A DNA stretch of 64,000 nt from CAYZGU01 sp964478165 (lineage in GTDB: Bacteria > Poribacteria > WGA-4E > JAJDTR01): assembly GCA_964478165.1 (NCBI GenBank), contig CAYZGU010000016.1, positions 1 to 64,000 on the forward strand, written 5' to 3'. Positions 18,878-28,864 of the stretch are shown one piece after another; positions within the stretch are counted from its first letter, which is position 1; each line of letters begins with the position of its first letter. The translations under genes were made by a program, and so were the position numbers. The notes under the pieces are model-generated. The model did no database searches, was not told the DNA's origin, and was given only the letters and a program-made list of their open reading frames with translations.

Positions 18878-19924
18878 ATGGACATCGTACTGCTAACCTT
18901 CAAAAAACAGCTGACGCCTATCGCTCGCTTAGTTGCGGTTGTGATTCTAACGGGTTGTAGCACCGGATGCAATTCGTCACATTCTGAAACTGGTGTACTT
19001 GTCGCGATATTATTTGCAATGTTTGTTACACCATTATTGGCTGGCGCCGTTCCCCTCCTTGGTATTCGAACCCACAAGGATTTCCTGCGGTGGGCGACCA
19101 GTGTTGCGGCGGGTTTTCTCATCGCGTCAGCGCTGCTCGTAGCCGTGCCTGAGGGATTTGAACTGGTGTCAGGCGAGAAGAACGCTCGTGACACTGTGCA
19201 TTCGCATGAGAAGGACGTGAGCCAAAGAAGGAGCGAAGCTGATGTCGTTCATGTTCTAGAAGATAAGGCAGAGAGCGGTGACAAACGAGTTGGAATTAGA
19301 TTTCACTTGGCCCCAGGCCTTGCGCTATTGGCAGGTTTTATGCTCATGCTAATTGTTGAATCGTTGGGATTTGGCCATGATTTGCATGAAGAACATCATC
19401 ACGAAGGTGCGCAGGGAGACCACCTGCATCATCCGTCTGCTGGAACCCCTGAGGGACGTGGACTGGGATCAGCAATTATCATTGGTTTGACCATTCATGC
19501 CGTCACCGATGGTTTGGCCATGGGAGCAGCTCTAGCAACAGGTTCTGTTGCGTTAACAACGCCCCTAATGCTTGGAATTATTATGCACAAGATGCCCGCG
19601 GCACTGAGCCTCTCGGTCTTTAGTCAGCATTCGCATGGTGACATGCGCCGGACATGGCGCGAGTTGGTCTTTTTCAGCGTTGCAACCCCTCTGGCGTTGC
19701 TTATATCCTGGTGTATGTTAGGGAGTCTTGAGGAGTATTGGCTTGGAATGGCCGTATTAGCAGCGGCGGGTACTTTTTTATATGTCGCAACAGTTGATGT
19801 GTTGCCAAACGTGATTCATGGGGGGAATCGTAAACTGGTCTTGATACAGGTGTGTATCGGCACAGTAGTCATTTCTTCATTGTTGCTGCTCCTGGAATCA
19901 CTGGGTTTTTCAACACACCACTAA
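18878..19924 (+). CDS. ZIP-family metal transporter
   Basis: A 348-residue membrane protein of the ZIP (zinc/iron) family. Eight hydrophobic segments can be seen, and a histidine-rich cytoplasmic loop (HDLHEEHHHEG and HLHHPSAG, about residues 165-185) is typical. The fourth and fifth helices carry HAVTDGLAMGAA and HKMPAALSL, which hold the metal-binding His, Asp and Glu-type positions. The N-terminus has VVILTGCSTGCN, which resembles a lipoprotein cleavage site and is unusual for this family. Start at 18878 is inferred; no strong ribosome binding site is seen, and 19019 is an alternative. Probable import of zinc or another divalent ion. Confidence 0.82.
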   Translation: MDIVLLTFKKQLTPIARLVAVVILTGCSTGCNSSHSETGVLVAILFAMFVTPLLAGAVPLLGIRTHKDFLRWATSVAAGFLIASALLVAVPEGFELVSGEKNARDTVHSHEKDVSQRRSEADVVHVLEDKAESGDKRVGIRFHLAPGLALLAGFMLMLIVESLGFGHDLHEEHHHEGAQGDHLHHPSAGTPEGRGLGSAIIIGLTIHAVTDGLAMGAALATGSVALTTPLMLGIIMHKMPAALSLSVFSQHSHGDMRRTWRELVFFSVATPLALLISWCMLGSLEEYWLGMAVLAAAGTFLYVATVDVLPNVIHGGNRKLVLIQVCIGTVVISSLLLLLESLGFSTHH

Positions 19925-20405
19925 TTCTCCCCTCTTTTTGTCAAGCTTAAACATTGGAGAATGTATCGGCTAGACGCGTGTTTTTCAGATAACACTACCC
20001 ATCTGAATTTTTTACGAATTGCGCACAATCGCAGCGGTTTAGCGCTGCTGGATACACCGAGGACGCTAGGATCTACGGGCGCAGCCGCAACCCACGTAGT
20101 AGACCATCTCGGGACAGTGGTTGTGTCCGGCTGTCTTGGGTGTTGAGTATTTACAATAGTAAGATACTTGGTCGATCCGATTTGCAAAATTGTCCCAGTT
20201 CTGTACGCCTTTATTTCTACCGCCGATTGTAGGGTTGCGTTAAGATTGCATACGTGGTACCAGGATGATTGAACTTGTTCTGAGAGTAGCGTCATAGTAA
20301 TGCTCACTAATTCATCAACTTTCGCGTCAAAAGTGTGTCGATATGTCTCCATTTAGGTTTGTTTTACTAATCGAAGAAGAAACCGTCAAATAGGGATTAC
20401 AGAAG
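19925..20405. other. Intergenic region, possible unknown ORF
   Basis: About 480 bp. A 143-codon frame on the minus strand (19921-20352) is open but has no ribosome binding site, no recognisable domain and overlaps the end of the ZIP gene by 4 nt. I consider it unlikely to be a gene. Confidence 0.4.
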
Positions 20406-22037
20406 ATGAACACAGGGCACTGGCAGTTATTCATCGATGACCACATTGTAGCAAGGTCCACAGGATTTGACCGCGTTGTCCATCATCCACGTCCGATTGG
20501 AGTTGTTTTGCCAGCTGACAAGCCGTGGGAAACGGCCGGTGTGGGGTTGGGGCATGTGAAACATCTCGCGGATGGGACGTTTGTTGCGTTCGGACGTGCA
20601 TCGTGGTGGGATCTTGAGAAGGCCGCTACCGAGGTCGATGGCTTTCATGGCGATCGTGCGCACGACGTCTTTGCACGGCAAGCCTACTTCGAAAGTGAAG
20701 ATGGGATACATTGGCGAAAGCCACACCTAGGTCTGGTGGAAGCTCCATCCTCCGTTGATTGTCTGCGTCACGCCCCTTATCCGGCTGTCCAGGGCATGTC
20801 AGTTGAAAACAATCTGGGTGTACCGTTCGTGGTGGTCGCCGACCTGGCTCAATACGGGAATGTGCGGGATTCAAACAAGCGGTATGCACTTCGCCTTGCT
20901 CCTGAAAAGAATGGGGAAGCGGTCGGTGTCGGCGCTAGTTGGAGGCACGCTCCTCGCGGATATTTTGCCGCAGAGATTCCTGACTTTCTAAATGATCCGA
21001 ATTGGCGTAATCAGCTAATGGATTCAGGTGGGGATTTTTCGCCGCGGCGTAATTTAGTCCATTTCTGGGATGATGTTAATGAAGAATGGACTGCGATGGA
21101 TCAAGGAGTAATCGGACACTGGTTGCCTAGTCGTGATGTTGCCCGGTTTGCCTCAAAAGACTTGATTCATTGGACCTCCGATTCGGTCCTGTATCCGGAT
21201 TCGTCGGACTCGCATTTGCCGCAGTGCTACGATGAACCCATGAGTCTCACTCCTTTCTGTGCGGAAGGGATCGTATTCGGTCTTCTGAGTTGGTTTCACT
21301 CGGACCGTACCCATCCCTATGGTGGTCCGCAGCTCGATTCTTCCCCCGATCATGCGCGCATATGGCCCTATGCACGAAAGGGTACAAACGAGATGCGAAT
21401 CACAGTTAGTCGTGACGGTGGACGAACCTGGGACCGGACCTCCAGCCGTGAACCGTGGATACCACACGGTACAGAACAGGACAGCTACGACCGCTTGGTA
21501 ATCGGTGCAGTTCCACCAATTGCTATAGGCGACGAGGACTGGTTCTATGTTTCCGTGAACGATGGAGACCATCTCACCACTCTCAACAATTTAGAGCAGG
21601 GATCGTATGTACGCAACCGCCTAAGGCGTAGTCAGACCGCACTCTACATTCAAAAACATAATCGTTATGTGAGTCTGACTGCCTGTAATCAGAAGGAGGT
21701 TCTAATTTCGAAACCGGTTACAGTCTCCGGAAGCTCGCTTGAACTTAATCTTGATGCGAGTCGCGGGCGAGTCCGCGTCGGCTTGGCCGCAGCCGATCCG
21801 ATTATGACATTTGGAGATACACCATCGACCGCAGCGCACCTTTTTTATAGTGAAAGTGGTCGCCTGAACAATTTTCTCAAAGGATTTAGTTTCGATGCTT
21901 GTGAACCAGTCGTAGATGACAGTGTCCGTCATGAGGTGAGATTCAAGGACCGGAGCGTAGAGCAATTGCGCAATCGAAACGTTATCGTCCTCCTGGAGGT
22001 CATTGATTCGGACGTCTACGGATTCAGGTTCAGCTAA
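20406..22037 (+). CDS. Sialidase/glycosidase-like protein with BNR-type motif
   Basis: A 543-residue protein. The start GHWQLFIDDHIVA and HHPRP...LPADKPWE match a large family of five-bladed-propeller-like proteins common in marine carbohydrate degraders. The stretch MRITVSRDGGRTWDR (about residue 325) is an Asp-box of the BNR/sialidase type. Such proteins are usually glycoside hydrolases or sugar-binding relatives of GH32/GH43/GH33; the exact activity is unknown. No signal peptide, so it may act on imported oligosaccharides. It precedes a Gfo/Idh/MocA oxidoreductase gene on the same strand by nearly 500 bp. Confidence 0.75.
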   Translation: MNTGHWQLFIDDHIVARSTGFDRVVHHPRPIGVVLPADKPWETAGVGLGHVKHLADGTFVAFGRASWWDLEKAATEVDGFHGDRAHDVFARQAYFESEDGIHWRKPHLGLVEAPSSVDCLRHAPYPAVQGMSVENNLGVPFVVVADLAQYGNVRDSNKRYALRLAPEKNGEAVGVGASWRHAPRGYFAAEIPDFLNDPNWRNQLMDSGGDFSPRRNLVHFWDDVNEEWTAMDQGVIGHWLPSRDVARFASKDLIHWTSDSVLYPDSSDSHLPQCYDEPMSLTPFCAEGIVFGLLSWFHSDRTHPYGGPQLDSSPDHARIWPYARKGTNEMRITVSRDGGRTWDRTSSREPWIPHGTEQDSYDRLVIGAVPPIAIGDEDWFYVSVNDGDHLTTLNNLEQGSYVRNRLRRSQTALYIQKHNRYVSLTACNQKEVLISKPVTVSGSSLELNLDASRGRVRVGLAAADPIMTFGDTPSTAAHLFYSESGRLNNFLKGFSFDACEPVVDDSVRHEVRFKDRSVEQLRNRNVIVLLEVIDSDVYGFRFS

Positions 22038-22521
22038 TTGCGGGCAAATGCCCGAGCTGAGCCCGCCTGGTACGTTCACCAAGGAAACGCCAATTAAGCT
22101 TACATGCTTTCAGAAAACGTAGCGAATGTCACATGTTTCTGCCACGTAAATTGGCGGATAATGTATCCCACGTAATAGGTAGGACCTGTTCATTTGCCAT
22201 ACAAATGGTAGTGTGGACGGTATGGAGTCCTGACCCTACTGGCACTGACTGAGATGTCCCATGCAAGGCGTGAGGCTCTCAGTCAGTGCCGTGTGAAAGG
22301 AAACCATAATTTGAGGTCGAATATGTTGTCAAACGGCCCAGCACTATCAATGTAGATAGAGAGATTGGGTTCATGCGTGAACAAACACTATTCCGGTGTG
22401 CTATACACGGAGAATCCAACTCGCGGATAACGGAAGCTAGTGCTGTGTTCAGAGAGTTTGTAATTGAATGCGGGTGAGAAAAAAGACGTTGTTATTGGCA
22501 CAATCGAGGGAGGACGTAGGC
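22038..22521. other. Intergenic region with inverted repeat
   Basis: About 480 bp between two plus-strand genes. Only the 13-bp inverted repeat at 22241-22290 stands out. Confidence 0.5.
22241..22290. repeat. Perfect 13-bp inverted repeat, 24-nt loop
   Basis: GGCACTGACTGAG (22241-22253) and its exact complement (22278-22290). It is 200 bp after a stop codon and lacks a T-tract, so terminator function is doubtful. Confidence 0.8.
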
Positions 22522-23586
22522 ATGCCGAAAACACTCAAGGTTGGAATTGTTGGCGTTGGGGGAATCTCAAAATCCCATATTCCCGGATGGCGCGCTTCTC
22601 CACACGCTGAATTAATCGCTGGCTGTGATGTGCAAGAGGCTGCGCTTGAGGCATGGGGAAAACAGAACGATATAAAAAAGCTTGTGAAGAATGCGGCAGA
22701 TCTGTTTTCGGATCGCGATATCGATATAATTGATGTCTGCACTCCTAATATGTATCACGCACCGCTAGTGATTGCAGCGTTGGAGGCGGGTAAGCACGTA
22801 ATCTGCGAGAAACCGTTGGCACCCACACCCGAGTCCATTCGGCAGATGATGGCGGCCAGAGACAGTTCTGGCAAACTGCTCATGACAGCGCAACACTTTC
22901 GATTTCAGCCTACTTCGAAAGCAATGAAAGCTGAGATTGATACGGGGACCTTAGGAGACGTATACCATTCACGCAGTTGGATGCTGCGTCGAGGTGGGTG
23001 TCCGACGACTTCCGGATTCATCCACAAGAGGAACAGCGGTGGGGGTTGTTGTATTGATATTGGTGTTCACATTCTGGATTTGACCTGCTGGTTCATGGGA
23101 AACCCTCAACCTTTGGCAGTAACCGGTGTGGCACGGACCGAATTAGCGAATCAGGAAGGTGCGTTTAGTGCGTGGGCCGGTACAATTCCGCCTTCGTTTG
23201 ATGTCGAGGATTTTGCCGCGGCCTTCATTCGATTCGACAACGGTGCAACCTTAATCCTGGAAGTCAGTTGGATGTTACACCACGATAATCCTCAAGGTGA
23301 AGATATGCAGATGTGGCTCTATGGTACACAAGGTGGCGCCCACTGGCCGAAGTGCGAGATGCTTGAAAATAACAATGAGATTCGCCAACAGTATAATCGA
23401 GGCTTACGCCATCTTCCCACGGGGCTGGAAGCCCACGCACAGGAATGTATGGAGTTTGCTCAGGCCATTGTAGATGATGCACCGTCGCCGGTGCCAGCTG
23501 AAGAGTCTTTGCAGGTGATTTCGATTTTAGACGCCATTTATCGAAGCCAGGACAAAGGACGGGAAGTGCTTATTGATTCTTTCTAG
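22522..23586 (+). CDS. Gfo/Idh/MocA family oxidoreductase
   Basis: A 354-residue NAD(P)-dependent sugar or inositol oxidoreductase. The Rossmann motif VGIVGVGGISKSHI is at residues 6-19, the catalytic EKPLAPTP segment with its lysine follows at about residue 95, and GGGCCIDIGVHILDL is the C-terminal domain signature with the conserved Asp-His pair. ATG at 22522 is chosen over the upstream in-frame ATG at 22468 because it matches the family N-terminus and has GGGAGGA close by. Convergent with the zinc-type dehydrogenase. Substrate unknown; the neighbours suggest sugar catabolism. Confidence 0.88.
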   Translation: MPKTLKVGIVGVGGISKSHIPGWRASPHAELIAGCDVQEAALEAWGKQNDIKKLVKNAADLFSDRDIDIIDVCTPNMYHAPLVIAALEAGKHVICEKPLAPTPESIRQMMAARDSSGKLLMTAQHFRFQPTSKAMKAEIDTGTLGDVYHSRSWMLRRGGCPTTSGFIHKRNSGGGCCIDIGVHILDLTCWFMGNPQPLAVTGVARTELANQEGAFSAWAGTIPPSFDVEDFAAAFIRFDNGATLILEVSWMLHHDNPQGEDMQMWLYGTQGGAHWPKCEMLENNNEIRQQYNRGLRHLPTGLEAHAQECMEFAQAIVDDAPSPVPAEESLQVISILDAIYRSQDKGREVLIDSF

Positions 23587-23626
23587 CAATCGATGTTGTG
23601 TCGTCGATCGCAGGTCTCATCTCAGA

Positions 23627-24658
23627 TTACGGGTTCAGAACAACCTTCATTAACCCTGGCTCTTGTTTTTGCAGTCGGGCGAACCACTTTCTGCCCTCTG
23701 ATAGGGGCCTGCTTGCAGTGATTACATCATCTACGATTATTTTCCTGGCGGCGATTAGTTCTAGCGCCTCAGGACATTCTCCGCCAATGGCGCAACTTCC
23801 CTGAAGGCGTATCTGCCGGCTTACAACAGATTGGAGCGGCAAGTTAATGTGTTTTGATACGTTACCAATCAGAGTGACGGTTCCACCTTTTCTTACGCCC
23901 TCAATTGCGCACGTGACTGCATCCGTTATTCCGACTGCCTCAAGCGCCACATCCGCGCCACGATCGTTTGTTTGCCGCTTAATTTGCTCTACGACACCCG
24001 TCTCACGGGCATTGTACGTAACATCCGCGCCAAACTTTGTGGCCATATCTAGCTGACTGTCCACCACATCTACCGCAATTACCTTCTGGCACCCTCTAGA
24101 TTTAAGAACCTGGACGACAAATAAACCAATCATACCTGAACCGATGACTAACGCGGTGGCGTCATCAGTGACAGGTGTTAGATTTACGGCGTGCATGGCG
24201 ACAGAGACTGGTTCAGTCATCGCAGCCTGGTCAAAGCTTACAGTCTTGGGCACGTGATGTAGGATATGTTGGGGCACGGCTACATATTCGGCAAAAGCAC
24301 CATCACGTTTGAATTCGTTACAGGAAACGCCAAGCACCTGACGATGGTCACTAAGATTGTATTGACCTCTTTGCGTGTACCAATCATCCATCCGGTACAG
24401 GGTCGAATCAAACGTAACTCTGTCCCCACTTGACCATTCTGTGACATTATCGCCGACTTCCTTTATTACTCCGGCGGCTTCATGGCCCATTATTACTGGT
24501 GGAATACGGCGACCTGTACTACCGTCCAATCCGTGGACGTCGCTTCCACATATTCCGCAGGACTTTACTTGAACGAGTACCTCTTCTTTTCCGTACGCGG
24601 GTTCGGGAACCTCTTCATAAACGAGGTTGTTGTATTCCTTAAGAACCAATGCTTTCAT
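23627..24658 (-). CDS. Zinc-type medium-chain dehydrogenase lacking structural zinc cysteines
   Basis: A 343-residue MDR-family dehydrogenase of the sorbitol/galactitol-phosphate/threonine dehydrogenase type. Catalytic zinc residues Cys37 (CGICGSDVHG), His59 and Glu60 (GHEAAG) are kept, as is the nucleotide-binding ALVIGSGMIGLF. The structural-zinc lobe normally has four cysteines; here these positions read Arg89, Asp92, Thr95 and Ser103 in TLYRMDDWYTQRGQYNLSDH. Such loss is known in some family members. ATG at 24658 lies 7 nt after GAGG, itself inside the first codons of a longer alternative start at 24670. Likely oxidises a sugar or polyol. Confidence 0.88.
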   Translation of the reverse strand: MKALVLKEYNNLVYEEVPEPAYGKEEVLVQVKSCGICGSDVHGLDGSTGRRIPPVIMGHEAAGVIKEVGDNVTEWSSGDRVTFDSTLYRMDDWYTQRGQYNLSDHRQVLGVSCNEFKRDGAFAEYVAVPQHILHHVPKTVSFDQAAMTEPVSVAMHAVNLTPVTDDATALVIGSGMIGLFVVQVLKSRGCQKVIAVDVVDSQLDMATKFGADVTYNARETGVVEQIKRQTNDRGADVALEAVGITDAVTCAIEGVRKGGTVTLIGNVSKHINLPLQSVVSRQIRLQGSCAIGGECPEALELIAARKIIVDDVITASRPLSEGRKWFARLQKQEPGLMKVVLNP

Positions 24659-25273
24659 AGTTTGCCTCATGGAGTTGTGGCGCTAAAAAGAACGGAATCC
24701 AAAAAATGGAGAAAGGTGGAATGTATCGCCCGCCTGTTCTTAGGTATAAATCAAGTGAAAACGATAGAAACCGAAAGCCGATTCCCCTTCCTTTTGGATG
24801 CCGCAATCAAGAGTGAGAATTATCTCAGCGTTAACGGCATGCGGTTTCAACGGCATTGCCGCCTTCGCTTTTCTATTTGAAGGGTTATTCCATCCACTCG
24901 GTGAGTCATAGTTATCGCATAGCTGCCTTGCAAGCGAGTTGAGATAGCAGGATTTCCAGTGGAACGGCTACGTACGCCATGGGTAGAGCAGTCCCGGATG
25001 AAACGATTCCCGACGGGGCTGGATGCGTAAAACCGTAACGGATTCACCACTATGTTTGGGATTGGAAAAGCTACGACATGGCATTTAGCGTTTTGAAGCT
25101 TTGGAGATGGATTTGGTTCTAGGCCAGTATCTATTCGATTCGAAGGTCTAGTATTGAAACGCATTACACTGAATGCCGATCAAGTGTAACAATGATGGAA
25201 CCGGTTTTATGTGGGATGCAGCCCGTGTACCCGGAACCCTACTGGAGGCCCTGCGTGTACTGTTGGTGAGAGC
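24659..25273. other. Intergenic region
   Basis: About 610 bp between two minus-strand genes. No gene, hairpin or promoter that I can support. Confidence 0.45.
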
Positions 25274-26440
25274 CTAATCCCAGAAAGGGACAAGAGATTC
25301 CTCTGCGATTTCCAAGCCGAACCCGGGTCCACTATTGGGCATCATGTAACCATCCTTGGGAATGGATTGCCCGGTTATTGACTGCGCCTCTGCGAGTGGA
25401 ACACCTGGGGCCGTCGGAACGAAGTATTCCACCCACGGTGTATTTGCCATCGCTGCCGAAAGATGGAGACCATATTGATTTCCACCTCCACCATGCAATA
25501 TTACGGTAAGACCTGCCGCATCTGCCATTTGACAAATCTTGACACATGCTGTAATGCCTCCAACCCAGAGTATATCGGGTTGCAAGATGTCAAGAGCCTT
25601 CTTCTCAATAATTTCCTTAAAGGGCCAAGTGGTATATAGATGCTCTCCGCCAGCGAGCGAGATCCAGTCTACTGCGTTTCGGACCTTCGTGTGCCCGTCG
25701 ATGTCTTCAGGAATGAGAAATTCCTCAATCCACTTTAATCGATATGGTTTGAGTCTTTCGGCTAGCCGGACGGTGTAATCGACGTCAAAAGCCATATAAC
25801 AATCCAACATTAGCTCGATGTCGTCACCAACGAGATGGCGAGTTTTGTCAACAAGTCTTTCATTCTCTTTTAGGCCCCGCATTCCGTCCACTGGTCCATA
25901 AGGACATGCAAGCTTCACGGCTTTGAAGCCGAGCTCAAGTTGCCAATCCGTATCGTTGCCCGTCGCGTATGTAAAGAGTTTGTTATGGACTGGTCCCCCC
26001 AATAGCTCATAGACAGGCTGGTTTTTGAGCCTGCCAATAACGTCCCATAGGGCAAGGTCAATGGCGCTTATTGCGCAACTCGTTAGACCAAGCGAGCCGT
26101 ACGGCTTGGACAATCGAAACATCATGTCCCACATGCGTTCAACTGCAAAACAGTCTTCACCTACCAGCATCGGAGCAAAGTGGTCATCGATGATTGCCGC
26201 GACGGGTCGTCCATACGAAGTTTGTCCAATTCCCCACGTACCGTCCTCTACCGTAATTTTGACAAACACGCTGCCCCATTTTGGCATCCAGCTGGAACGT
26301 CTGCGTTTGAATCTGGGGTACTTCGACATTGGATTGGCAACTTCCGAATACTCTAGCCATGACGGACGGCGCGGGGCGGTACGCGTTATCGCTGAAGATT
26401 CCGGATTCAGTTTAATGGCCTTAATCTCTTTTATTTTCAT
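25274..26440 (-). CDS. Enolase-superfamily sugar acid dehydratase, L-rhamnonate dehydratase-like
   Basis: A 388-residue mandelate racemase/enolase superfamily protein. The N-terminal segment RRPSWLEYSEVANPMSKYP and RFKRRRSSWMP matches the capping domain of L-rhamnonate dehydratase closely. Metal ligands are Asp in LMLDCYM, Glu in KWIEEFL and Glu in GGEHLY, and the catalytic His is in ILHGGGG. The reaction expected is loss of water from an acid sugar to a 2-keto-3-deoxy acid, part of non-phosphorylated rhamnose (or fucose/lyxonate) breakdown. The dehydrogenase and Gfo/Idh gene nearby could supply other steps. ATG at 26440. No aldolase for the product is present here. Confidence 0.87.
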   Translation of the reverse strand: MKIKEIKAIKLNPESSAITRTAPRRPSWLEYSEVANPMSKYPRFKRRRSSWMPKWGSVFVKITVEDGTWGIGQTSYGRPVAAIIDDHFAPMLVGEDCFAVERMWDMMFRLSKPYGSLGLTSCAISAIDLALWDVIGRLKNQPVYELLGGPVHNKLFTYATGNDTDWQLELGFKAVKLACPYGPVDGMRGLKENERLVDKTRHLVGDDIELMLDCYMAFDVDYTVRLAERLKPYRLKWIEEFLIPEDIDGHTKVRNAVDWISLAGGEHLYTTWPFKEIIEKKALDILQPDILWVGGITACVKICQMADAAGLTVILHGGGGNQYGLHLSAAMANTPWVEYFVPTAPGVPLAEAQSITGQSIPKDGYMMPNSGPGFGLEIAEESLVPFWD

Positions 26441-27970
26441 TGGCTTTCACTAGGCCTAGATGATCTGGGAGGCGAAGTCAATCCACTCCGCGGGAATGGC
26501 ACTGGGATTCTAGTGAGGATAAATGTGTAGGATTGAGGATCGAGATGCTCACGCTGAGTGTATTGCGCCGGATTACGGCTAGTGTTTGGACGAACGAGAA
26601 CAGTTCTGCGTTTATGAAAAATTGAGATTGTCCGTTGTCTGCGCGAGCGGAGTTGTCTAGAAGGAGACTTAGCCTATCGGGACTTTTCTTCCATTTTTGA
26701 CTTGATGTTCCACCGGCGCTTGAGGTCAATTAGGCTTTGTGAGTAGCAGATTCGAATCGCATCTCGTGCAGACACCGGTGCCGATATATCTGACGAAAAC
26801 CTCTAGTATGCTAAAGTCATAATCTAAACTACCTTAAGATTGATAGGTGTGAAAATCTCGTAGCCGAAGAAGCGCTAGTGAATGATAGCCATGCTTGCGT
26901 CAATGGTGTTGACATTCTGAAATGTTTACGGTTCAAAGAATGGTTGACGATGGTGTTGATGCTTACGAGACGGATTCGATTTCGTTCGCAGATTCAAGAA
27001 AGTGCCTGGTATGTTTCGAGCTGACGACAGAGCTCTCAGGGGACTGACGTAGGAGAGGGTTAGGCCACCTATCCGGGTGAGACGATAGAAAACACAATGG
27101 ATAAGGTTGATTTACTGTTTGATTATCGGAACACTGTGAATGGACATATTCTGATTCTCGATTCTATAGACAATGCAGTTGTGAGACCGTTCACCTGTCG
27201 ATTGTGGCCGAGTCGTCATGTTTACCAATCTGAATCGTAGATCTTATGCAAACACAAAGCTTAAAAAGCTTCGGGTTGTCGATTGATGTCAGTCTCCGCC
27301 GCTCATCAATATTGAATCCCATTAACATGCGACCATGCCCGCATTGGAGTAGAGAAAACAAAGCAGAGAAACAATCGTATTACGGATTCGTTAAGACGTG
27401 AGAATCTGTCAATAGTGTACTACCTCAAAGAGATGCAATTAGTCACTTGCTTACACGTCATTTGACAGCATCTATGTTGTAAGCCTGCATGAGAAGGAGC
27501 AAAATTAGGGTACTTGATTCGTGCGAGGAGCCGCGGCCTGTGGCGCAGCGGATTGTATGGCTCCGAATTTTTCTTTCACCTTGCCCTCAGCAGTGGCGTG
27601 TCGCTTTATTCTCGTATACAGATTTAGGCGACAATTTTAACGGAGATATGGTATAACAATACGCGTCGGCTCCGCGGGTTTCTAATTCTTTGAAGTGGCT
27701 CAACAATGTCTAATCTGGCCTTAGATTAATATGGACTTGGGTGCTAGACTATTTCCTGAGACTTCCTCAATCGGAGACTGTAGCGGATTGTATTTTGAAC
27801 AGTGGGTTTAGAGCTCGACAAGCTGTTGCGAGTGGCAATGGTTATGTAATGGCTCACATGATGTTTCTGAGAATGAGATTAATCGTCGCCTAATCGTCCA
27901 ACCCTCCATCCGCGATGAGGATGAATTACGCCCGAGCTTCAGACCGGCATATGCTAGTGCAGGATTTAGC
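26441..27970. other. Long non-coding region, possibly decayed transporter genes
   Basis: About 1.53 kb with frequent stops in all frames and no recognisable domain. It precedes an orphan PotC-like permease, so missing PotA/PotB genes may have decayed here. The last short frame (27915-27974) ends by overlapping the permease start (GCATGA), the arrangement left by a translationally coupled upstream gene, but its sequence is too short to identify. Confidence 0.45.
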
Positions 27971-28750
27971 ATGAAACGACTCCTCCAAGTTAACGTAGTA
28001 TTCGTTTTTGCCTTCCTCTACGCGCCGATAGTCGCGATTGTTCTGTTTTCATTCAACATGTCCGAGCAGACCGCAGTGTGGAAGGGTTTCACGCTTAGTT
28101 GGTACGAAAAACTACTTCGAAACGCGGATTTATGGCGTGCCACTCGCAACAGCGTAATGGTCGCAGGCACTTCGAGTGTAATCGCGACAATTATCGGCAC
28201 GATGACCGCCCTTGCTATACAAAGATATGTATTTCCACTGCGTCGAATCTTTATACGAGTTGTGTTTTTGCCAATTATTGTTCCTGACATTGTCATGGCC
28301 ATTGCGCTCCTGATGTTCTACGTTCAAGTTAACATGACGCTTGGACTTACGTCAATCGTCATTGCGCACGTATCATTCAATATATCATATGTGACTATCA
28401 TTGTTCGTTCCAGATTACAAGGCTTTGATCAATCAGTTGAAGAGTCTGCCCAGGATCTCGGTGCCAACGAATGGAGAACATTCTGGCACATCACCTTACC
28501 CCTAATTACACCAGGTGTGCTGAGTGGAGGATTGTTAGCCTTTACGCTGTCAATTGATGACTTTGTCATTACGTTTTTTACAGCAGGTGTCGGACATACA
28601 ACACTACCTATACACATCTATTCCATGTTGAAATTTGGAATTACTCCGGAAATTAACGCGATTTGCACATTAATACTAATTAATTCGATTGCATTAGTCT
28701 TGCTATCCATGTCCCTTCGACGCGTGAATGTCGCGCATTCAGGAAACTAA
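27971..28750 (+). CDS. ABC transporter permease, PotC/spermidine-putrescine type
   Basis: A 259-residue inner-membrane permease with six predicted helices. The EAA loop that docks the ATPase is present as EESAQDLGANEWRTFWHITLPLI (about 158-180), and LAFTLSIDDFVITFF is the PotC-like signature. Family members import polyamines, and sometimes opines or sulfonates, together with PotA (ATPase), PotB (second permease) and PotD (binding protein). None of these is next to it, which is unusual, since the genes are nearly always clustered. ATG at 27971. Confidence 0.9.
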   Translation: MKRLLQVNVVFVFAFLYAPIVAIVLFSFNMSEQTAVWKGFTLSWYEKLLRNADLWRATRNSVMVAGTSSVIATIIGTMTALAIQRYVFPLRRIFIRVVFLPIIVPDIVMAIALLMFYVQVNMTLGLTSIVIAHVSFNISYVTIIVRSRLQGFDQSVEESAQDLGANEWRTFWHITLPLITPGVLSGGLLAFTLSIDDFVITFFTAGVGHTTLPIHIYSMLKFGITPEINAICTLILINSIALVLLSMSLRRVNVAHSGN

Positions 28751-28864
28751 TGTGCGGAATCATTCAGTAGAGTGATGACATGGGTTTTGGCGCATAGGTA
28801 TCACAATTATTCGCCGCCCTGTTCGGTTTCAGATCTTCGGCGTAGGAAGCATACAAAGACATTG

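Noticed and set aside
19921..20352. 143-codon open frame on the minus strand
   Set aside because: No ribosome binding site, no recognisable domain, overlaps the ZIP gene end, and composition does not look coding.
26740..26790. T-arm-like sequence containing ATTCGAAT, possible tRNA
   Set aside because: The flanking bases do not form a 5-bp T-stem and no anticodon or acceptor stem can be built around it.
27720..27892. Open stretch ending in GYVMAHMMFLRMRLIVA upstream of the PotC-like gene
   Set aside because: It hints at a membrane protein end but is too short and too poorly matched to call a PotB remnant.
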